A DNA stretch of 64,000 nt from Cricetomys ansorgei (Eukaryota; Chordata; Mammalia; Rodentia; Nesomyidae), in the NCBI GenBank assembly GCA_026225945.1, contig JAMJFZ010000289.1:1604001-1668000 (forward strand), in the 5' to 3' direction. The notes under the pieces are model-generated. The model had not been told where the DNA came from, ran no database searches, and worked only from the letters and a program-made list of their open reading frames with translations. How positions within the stretch are numbered: the stretch's first letter is position 1; the number at the start of each line of letters is the position of its first letter. The position numbers and the translations under genes are program-made. Below are positions 58,266 through 64,000 of this stretch, piece after piece.

Positions 58266-59889
58266 TTTTTAAAAAAAAGTTTGAACAGTGGAACCCAACA
58301 AGGGCAAACAATGCTATTTGGATTATCAAATCAAAATCTCAGTCCCAAACATGGGTTAGCTTCCCATGTGTTGGTCATAGAGGCTCCACGAGTACCCAGA
58401 TCAACACAGGCTACTGTCATTGTTCTTGGCTGCCCTCTATGAATAGATAAGACCCTATAACTGAAAACACCAAAAACTTTGCTTGCATGCCATGGAGAAC
58501 TTACTTGCCCTCTAGACAAAGTAATAGAGACATGACTTTCTACCTTCTGGGTGCAGCTCCTCAAATATTTAGCCCTAGTCATGGCTAGCCTCATAATCAC
58601 AAGTATTAAGAGGATTCTTTGCTGTTTTTCATGCCATGTGATACTGAAATGTGCAAAAGTACAGATACAACGTTTTTTTCTTTTTCTTTTTCCTAAAAGA
58701 ATTGTTTCAACATAAAATTTAATAATCCAGTTCCAAGCTCTAGCCTTCCATCCTCTGTCCCAAGACACAGACTTGATGCATTTGTCTCCATGAGGCTTAA
58801 AAGCCAAACTGAACTGGCTTTGCTGTTCATCAACTCTACTCTCTGAGTCTTTGTTCAGTTCTTTATGTCTCTGAGGCTCGGCTTTCTTCTCATACAGTGA
58901 GAATAGTATTGTTTGATGATTTGGGGGCAGGTTAGATTCTTCCTGAAATCCAAGCAGCACCTAGCAGAATGGTCAGTGCATAATAACCATTCTGTAGATA
59001 GCATCCTAAACTGGACACATGAGATTAGGTAAAATTTTCCTGCACATCTTATGAAACTATCTTGGCTCTTTGGGGACATGAAACTATCGGGGTCTAGGCT
59101 TTCTCTGTGAAACCACTGGACCAAACAATCTCCTGAGCTGTTTTCCGGGTTGGCATGGAGCCCTGGCCTGCAACCACTGTTTTTTCTTAATAAATACTTG
59201 GCCTCTGGACTCAACTGTGGAAGGACAGACAGTGACTCTAGGGTTAACAGGGACAGCAGTGACTTCTGCTGCTGGCATAAAAAGAAAATGTCTGCCTCCT
59301 TGTCCCCAGTCCATTGCTGGCTGTATACCTCACTCCTTCTTTCCTAACACCTTTATTTAAAATCCATGCTCTTTGTCTTCTGGTTTCCCATCTTTTCTGT
59401 TTCTTACTGTTGACAAGAACATCTGAACCGTTATTTGCATGTTAATGATCCCCAGAAACCTTGGGAGCTAGTAATTAAATATTGCTAACTGCAGGGTTCT
59501 GTGACACTCTCACTGTCTGGTAGAAAGACCTGCAAACAATACTACCCCAGACATTCCCTTACCTGTCTCTGGACCTAGAGTTTACTATCTTTCATGGGTT
59601 AGAAATTATAGGCTACCTGAGAATCTGTAAAGTCCTTTTAGTTAGAGTTGTTTTGGTGAGAGAAAACCTGGCCACAATCTTAGCTATTTTAGCTGAAGAA
59701 ATTCACTAAAGGTTCGGAGTAACCTATCTGTAGGAAGGCTGTGTGGCTGTCAAACAGTCAGAAATCATTTTACTCCCAAATCTACTTCCAAAGCTCCTCT
59801 CTGTTCCCTGAAAATCTCTCCAAAGATAAAATGTGTTGGAAGCCCACTTTCTATGGGATATTTTATATGTATAATTTCATGCATTCAGC
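58263..59889. other. Unique-looking DNA; longest chance open frame of the window
   Basis: The minus-strand frame over 58,331-58,960 is 209 codons long, the longest in the window. Its translation shows no domain, signal peptide or repeat that I recognise, and no retrocopy marks adjoin it. I treat it as non-coding. Confidence 0.5.
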
Positions 59890-60070
59890 TGTAGAAATGG
59901 CATGAATTTAATGCTGGACTCTGGTTCAAATCCTTTGCTTTTCTCTGAGCAGTTACATGGACTTAGGCACATTATCTAACAACTCTGAATTATGCTTAAT
60001 TGATTTTCTCAGATTGGTGTACTAATGCTTGGTTGAACAGATTTTAAATCAGCTAATGTACATAAAGCGT
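59890..60070 (+). mobile_element. MIR SINE, decayed
   Basis: The blocks 'tgctggactctggttcaaat', 'cagttacatggacttaggca' and 'cattatctaacaactctgaa' followed by a ttgattttctcagattgg segment follow MIR sense order. Confidence 0.6.
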
Positions 60071-60111
60071 CTAAAAGCTGTTGTCTTCTTTACTGAGATA
60101 TGTATGTATAA

Positions 60112-60142
<31 letters not shown>

Positions 60143-60184
60143 ATACATTATATATGTGTATGTATATATGTATATACATACATA
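60112..60184. repeat. (TA)n / TATG-rich repeat
   Basis: A pure TA run of about twelve units, then tatg and catacata variants. Confidence 0.9.
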
Positions 60185-60754
60185 TGTTTAACCATGTTGG
60201 TAGAACAATTTCTTTTCCTACTAAGTATATGTCTTGTTTTTCTAAAGAGTGGTATAGAGGGGTATTTGCTTTGTTCCTGCTAACCTCAAGTGGTCTGACA
60301 TTATGGAACAGAGTTACTTTACAGGCCACTATTAAATTAATCAAGGTCTGAAATTAGCTTCTATTAGGGTATTTTGATGAATATGTGTCCTAAGATATTT
60401 ACACCCATGAAATCCTTTATTTCAGTGAATGCTTATATTTATGTATTATCTATTAATTATAAGAGTGATCACTTTTAGAGGGTTAGTGTAGAATCAGAAA
60501 AAGATGTGACTTTCTTTGTCAAAGATAATCAACACAAAACAGAACCAAAGGAATTCAACTATATCACTGAACTGAATTATATTTGTATTATTCAATAAAA
60601 ACCAGAGTTTGGGGGCATTGATTTAAGGGCATCATATTGTTGTTTTCTATAATGTAGAAAAATAGAATTGATAGTAACAGACCCTCATATTGATAATTGT
60701 TTAATATTTTTCTATGTATCCATATTCATTTAAGCTGTCAGTAGCTAGTTGGAG
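60185..60754. other. Unique-looking AT-rich DNA
   Basis: No element or gene recognised. Confidence 0.5.
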
Positions 60755-60905
60755 AGGCAGTGTGTGTAGCAGATAAACACTTGGATTTGGATTGGTCAGA
60801 CATCTGTTCAGATCTTGATCTCGACATTTATAGCTACTTTGGGTAATTTACACTCCAAGATCTGACGTTTTCATTGTCAACAATGGAAACCAAAATATCA
60901 AGAAA
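60755..60905 (+). mobile_element. MIR SINE, decayed
   Basis: The order 'gagaggcagtgtgtgtagca', 'cacttggatttggattggtc', 'agacatctgttcagatcttg', 'gctactttgggtaatttaca' and 'tctgacgttttcattgtcaa' follows MIR from its head to the cagtttcctcatctgt region. Confidence 0.65.
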
Positions 60906-61033
60906 TTTAGTGTACAGTATTCAGCACAGACAGTGGCATCTGTCTATAATGAATGGTGAACATAGCTATACATTTTGCAAGCCATATATTGTTCATTGTA
61001 TGAAAAGTTACTCATATAAGATACATTTAACTG

Positions 61034-62845
61034 CTCCCTCTTCTCCATATCCAGCACCCTAATCGCATTGCCACCTCTGTAGCTGACAACCTGTTGTAGC
61101 CTCCTCTTCCTCTCTGACCCGTCTCCTGTGGAGTCTTCTCCTACAGCCTTCTCTACCACCCCATCCCTTTGTCTCAGCCTCCAATATCTAAAAGCATTCC
61201 CTGACAACACAACTGTCACTCACCCAGGGAAGCATGTGAGTGATGATCTTCACGTCTTCACTCTTACTCCTTCCCTCTAAATACAGTACCTCAATCTCAT
61301 CCCTATCTCTGTAGCGGACTACCATCTGCAGGCTCTCCTCCGTCTCTGCCAGAATTCCCAGGGGGAGCAAACAGATTTTGATAGCACACCCTTCCATTCT
61401 CCCTCATGTGAACCCCTTCAGAAATTCCCTTTGAGTCTATCACCATTCCTAAGTGTCAGCTCCCAATACCAAGAAACACATTCTAACTTAAACCCACAGT
61501 GGCCACATTGGCATCATCTCAGAAGCACTACCTACCAGGCAACCCACAGGCATCACACTCTCCTAAGATCCAGAGAGGGCAACAGAAAATGATGAACAAA
61601 ATACCTAACAAAAACAAGACCAGATATCATCATCACCTAGAATTACATTCATTCCAAACCTAGATGCCTAGACACCAGAGTAAAAACACAATCAATAACA
61701 GTCAGAACAATGTCTCCACTAAAGGCCAGCAACAATAAGCCCTGAGACATGCGATAGACCTGAAGCACAAGAAAAAAGATTTTAAAATAGCATTTATGGA
61801 AGTACTAGAAGTCCTTAAAGAAGAAATAAATAAATAAATCCATTAAACATATGATAAAATGAAGAAAACAGTTCACGGGTTTCCAGGAGAAATAGAATCA
61901 ATAAAGAAAACCCGAACCAAGGGACATCTGGGAATGAAAAATTTAGGAACTTGAACAAGAATCTCAGAGACAAGACTCACCAAGAGAATACAAGGCATGG
62001 AAGAGAGAATCATAGTCATTAAAGACAAGATAGAAGAAATGGATACCTCAGTCAAAGAAAATGTTAAATGTAATAATATCCAGAAACAAAACATACAGGA
62101 AATCTGGGACACTATAAAAAAAAAACAAATATATGAATAATAGACACAGAGGAAGGGGAAGAAACCCAGGTCAAGGGCATAGAAAATACTTTAAAAAAAT
62201 TATAACAGATAATTTCCCCAACCTAAAGAAGGTGATACTTATCAAGGTACAAGAAGTATACAGAACACTAAATAGATGAGACCAGATATGAAAGTTCCTA
62301 TTTCACATAATAATAAAAGCATTCACTGTACAGAAAAAGGAAAAAAAAATGTTAAAAGCTACAAGGTGAAGAAGAGCAAATAGCAGACCTATTAGAATAA
62401 CACCTGGCTTTTCCATGGAGACTCTGAAAGTCATATGATCTGGACAGATGTTCTACAAACTCTAAGAGAACATACGTGCCAATCCAGACTATCATACCCA
62501 GCAAAACTTTCAATGGCAATAGATGGAGACCGACATTTCAGGATGAAATCAAATTTAAACAGTATGTATCTAGAAATCTCAATCTGCTTCTTGTGTCTTT
62601 TCTTTGGCTCTTTTCCTTTCGTGTGTTTGTTTTATCCTATTCTGATGCGTTGGTTTTTTTGTTTTATCTTATTTTATTTTGTTTTATTTTTATCCCTTAG
62701 AAGCCTGAGAGACAAAGTGGGTGGATTCAGATGGGAGGGGATGAGGGGAGGAAGTGGGGGTGTAGACAGAGGGGAAACTGTAATCAGGATTTATGTGAAG
62801 AAAAAAATATACTTTCAATAAAAAGGAAAAAGCAAAAACAAAACA
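61034..62845 (+). mobile_element. HAL1-like LINE-1: 5' region, decayed ORF1 and 3' UTR, no ORF2
   Basis: Four parts can be followed. (1) 61,034-61,480 is a C/T-rich 5' region with a duplicated segment at an offset of about 232 bases. (2) 61,480-61,900 matches the leader and ORF1 start of Lx-type rodent L1 ('ctagatgcctagacaccaga', 'cctgaagcacaagaaaaaag'). (3) About 61,900-62,575 is ORF1 homology. 61,958-62,116 is an open coiled-coil-like stretch ending NIQEIWDTI; 62,146-62,279 contains EEGEETQVKGIENTLKKI and NFPNLKKV; the C-terminal domain is in frame from 62,435 with RLSYPAKLS. (4) 62,580-62,835 is the L1 3' UTR and poly(A) tail. ORF1 passes into the 3' UTR with no endonuclease or reverse transcriptase. 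That is the half-LINE-1 (HAL1) layout; an internal deletion of a normal L1 is the alternative. Stops break ORF1, so the copy is inactive. Confidence 0.7.
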
Positions 62846-62904
62846 AACAAACAATAAAACCAAACAAACCCATCTTTGGAGGTACTTTATCTTATCCTGT
62901 TAAG

Positions 62905-63248
62905 TCATGGAATTACATTTTTTTTTAACCTTACAGGTCCTTTGTGTATAATATGTCTTCTGCGTTTTAGTTTTTATGGGAGTCCTGTGTGTGTGTGTCT
63001 TCATTTATATCATTTCTTGTGTTCTTTTTCTCACTTGGTTGTTTCATTATATTTCAATTTGTTTCTTCTTTATTTTATTAGTATCCCTTAGGTGCCTAGT
63101 TTCCCCCGCCCAAGGAGAGACAGAAAAGATGTGGATCCAAACGGGAGGGCAGGTGGGGGGGTGGGAGGAGCTTGGAGAAGTTGGGGGAGAGGAGATTATA
63201 GTCAGAATATATTGTGTGAGGAAAACATTTTCAATAAAAAATAGAAAA
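62905..63248 (+). mobile_element. LINE-1 3' end, 5'-truncated
   Basis: A second L1 3' UTR of the same type directly follows: 'tattagtatcccttaggtgc', 'ggagagacagaaaagatgtg', 'gatccaaacgggagggcagg', 'gaatatattgtgtgaggaaa' and the terminal 'acattttcaataaaaaatag'. These blocks align with the 3' ends at 51.8-51.9 kb and 62.7-62.8 kb. Confidence 0.85.
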
Positions 63249-64000
63249 GTATCTTTGACATCATGCATTTTAAAAAATTGCATTTATTCTTGAGACTTCC
63301 TATGTCAGATAAACCTTACTGCATTTGTATCTCAGGGCATAACAGTCTCAACAAAAGGCTTTTCTCACTGAGAGATAAGCTTAGATTCTATAGAATACTT
63401 TCTTCCTAACCTACATAAACAATTTCTGAAGTTTCATAGAAAGTGGGCATAGAAAGGTAGCTCACCACCGGACTTCTGGGATTTCTTCATGTCTTGCACA
63501 TGAAGGCCTTTCTCAGCACAACCTTTTTAATGATATTTATAGCGTGACAGACTTGGAAGGCAGAGATTGCATCTCTCTCTTGAGTGAAAGGCAGGTTTCC
63601 ATACAATCCAGCATGCCAAAGGTGATGCTCACAGCATCACATACCACAGCAAAGGGCTGGTATCCCTAGTGCCCACTATAATAGACACACTTCTCCAGGC
63701 ACAGACTCCTCTTCCACAGTGCAATGATTGGATGCCGTGTATTGGTCGTATGACAGTTTGGTAGTATTTCTTTGCTGTGCTCCAAATAATGAAATTGCAT
63801 TCACCAATCCAGTATTCTTGTCTTACGGTGACTTCCATGAAACCACGGAAGGTTAATTTGTTTCTTTGCAAGAACAGCAATGTCTCAAAATAAATGATCG
63901 TAACACAATAGCTTTCTCCAGAATGAAACTTGAAGAGTCTCACCCTGCATACAAACTGCCTCAAGAAGACTTCCATAATGTCTTTCCCCACTATAAAATT
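63249..64000. other. Unique-looking DNA to the window edge
   Basis: No repeat or gene recognised. The 120-codon minus-strand frame at 63,629-63,991 lies close to the window edge and its translation has no recognised domain. Confidence 0.45.

Noticed and set aside
58331..58960. Minus-strand open frame of 209 codons, the longest in the window
   Set aside because: No recognised domain, signal or repeat in the translation, no retrocopy marks, no splice context. A single frame of this length is possible by chance in 128 kb of two-strand sequence.
62435..62821. Plus-strand open frame of 128 codons as a separate gene
   Set aside because: Its first part is the C-terminal domain of L1 ORF1, and the rest runs into the L1 3' UTR. 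It belongs to the HAL1-like element.
1..64000. CRISPR array, operon, prophage or other prokaryote-type system
   Set aside because: SINE, LINE and LTR content shows a mammalian nuclear genome, and no spaced direct-repeat array or gene cluster is present.

Overview
No protein-coding gene, structural RNA gene, CRISPR array or operon can be supported in this window. It reads as non-coding DNA (intergenic or deep intronic) from a muroid rodent nuclear genome. That assignment rests on the repeats: B1 SINEs (7SL-derived), B2/B3 and B4/RSINE1-type SINEs, ID-type SINEs, Lx-type LINE-1 3' ends and a URR1-type hAT element. Mouse, rat, hamster, vole and gerbil cannot be separated by reading alone. The sequence is AT-rich by eye, has no CpG island, and is scattered with (CA)n, (GA)n, (CTAT)n and (TA)n microsatellites. 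Open frames, up to 209 codons, have low-complexity or unfamiliar translations and lie in repeats or unremarkable DNA; none is called as a gene.

Layout. 1-7 kb: a rodent L1 (Lx-type) 3' end on the + strand (about 3.25-4.07 kb), a candidate processed-pseudogene fragment on the - strand (about 4.36-4.73 kb), the 3' end of a much older L1 on the - strand (about 5.0-5.56 kb), and a MaLR-like LTR split by an ID SINE (about 5.95-6.37 kb). 7-20 kb: mostly unique DNA with three antisense SINEs, a full-length-looking Tigger/mariner relic (about 14.89-15.19 kb) and microsatellites. 20-32 kb: a MER5-like relic split by a SINE, a URR1 hAT element with 8-bp target duplications (21.9-22.1 kb), MIRs, microsatellites, and two stretches with enhancer-like motif clustering (26.3-26.6 and 28.0-28.55 kb). 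32.9-37.8 kb: one ancient antisense L1 carrying five younger SINEs. 38-50 kb: mostly unique DNA with MIRs, a degenerate minisatellite, a B1, and a perfect 20-bp palindrome containing homeodomain cores (47,094-47,113). 50.3-52.8 kb: an Lx-type L1 3' region with a nested B1, then another B1 and a B2. 53-61 kb: MIRs, an MLT1-like LTR, a B1 and a B3. 61.0-63.25 kb: an L1 element with a tandem 5' region and ORF1 homology that passes into an L1 3' UTR with no reverse transcriptase (HAL1-like, 'half-L1'), followed by a second truncated L1 3' end in the same orientation.

There is no gene team to describe. The layers are a record of insertions: mammal-wide elements (MIR, L1M, MLT1, MER5, Tigger) first, then muroid elements (Lx, B1, B2/B3, B4, ID, URR1). 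The things most worth a second look are the HAL1-like element, the palindromic homeodomain-type site, the persisting Tigger relic, and the possible processed pseudogene at 4.4-4.7 kb. I found no undescribed biological system. Family names were assigned by recognising diagnostic sequence, not by a database search, so boundaries are good to about 10-30 bases except where target-site duplications fix them.
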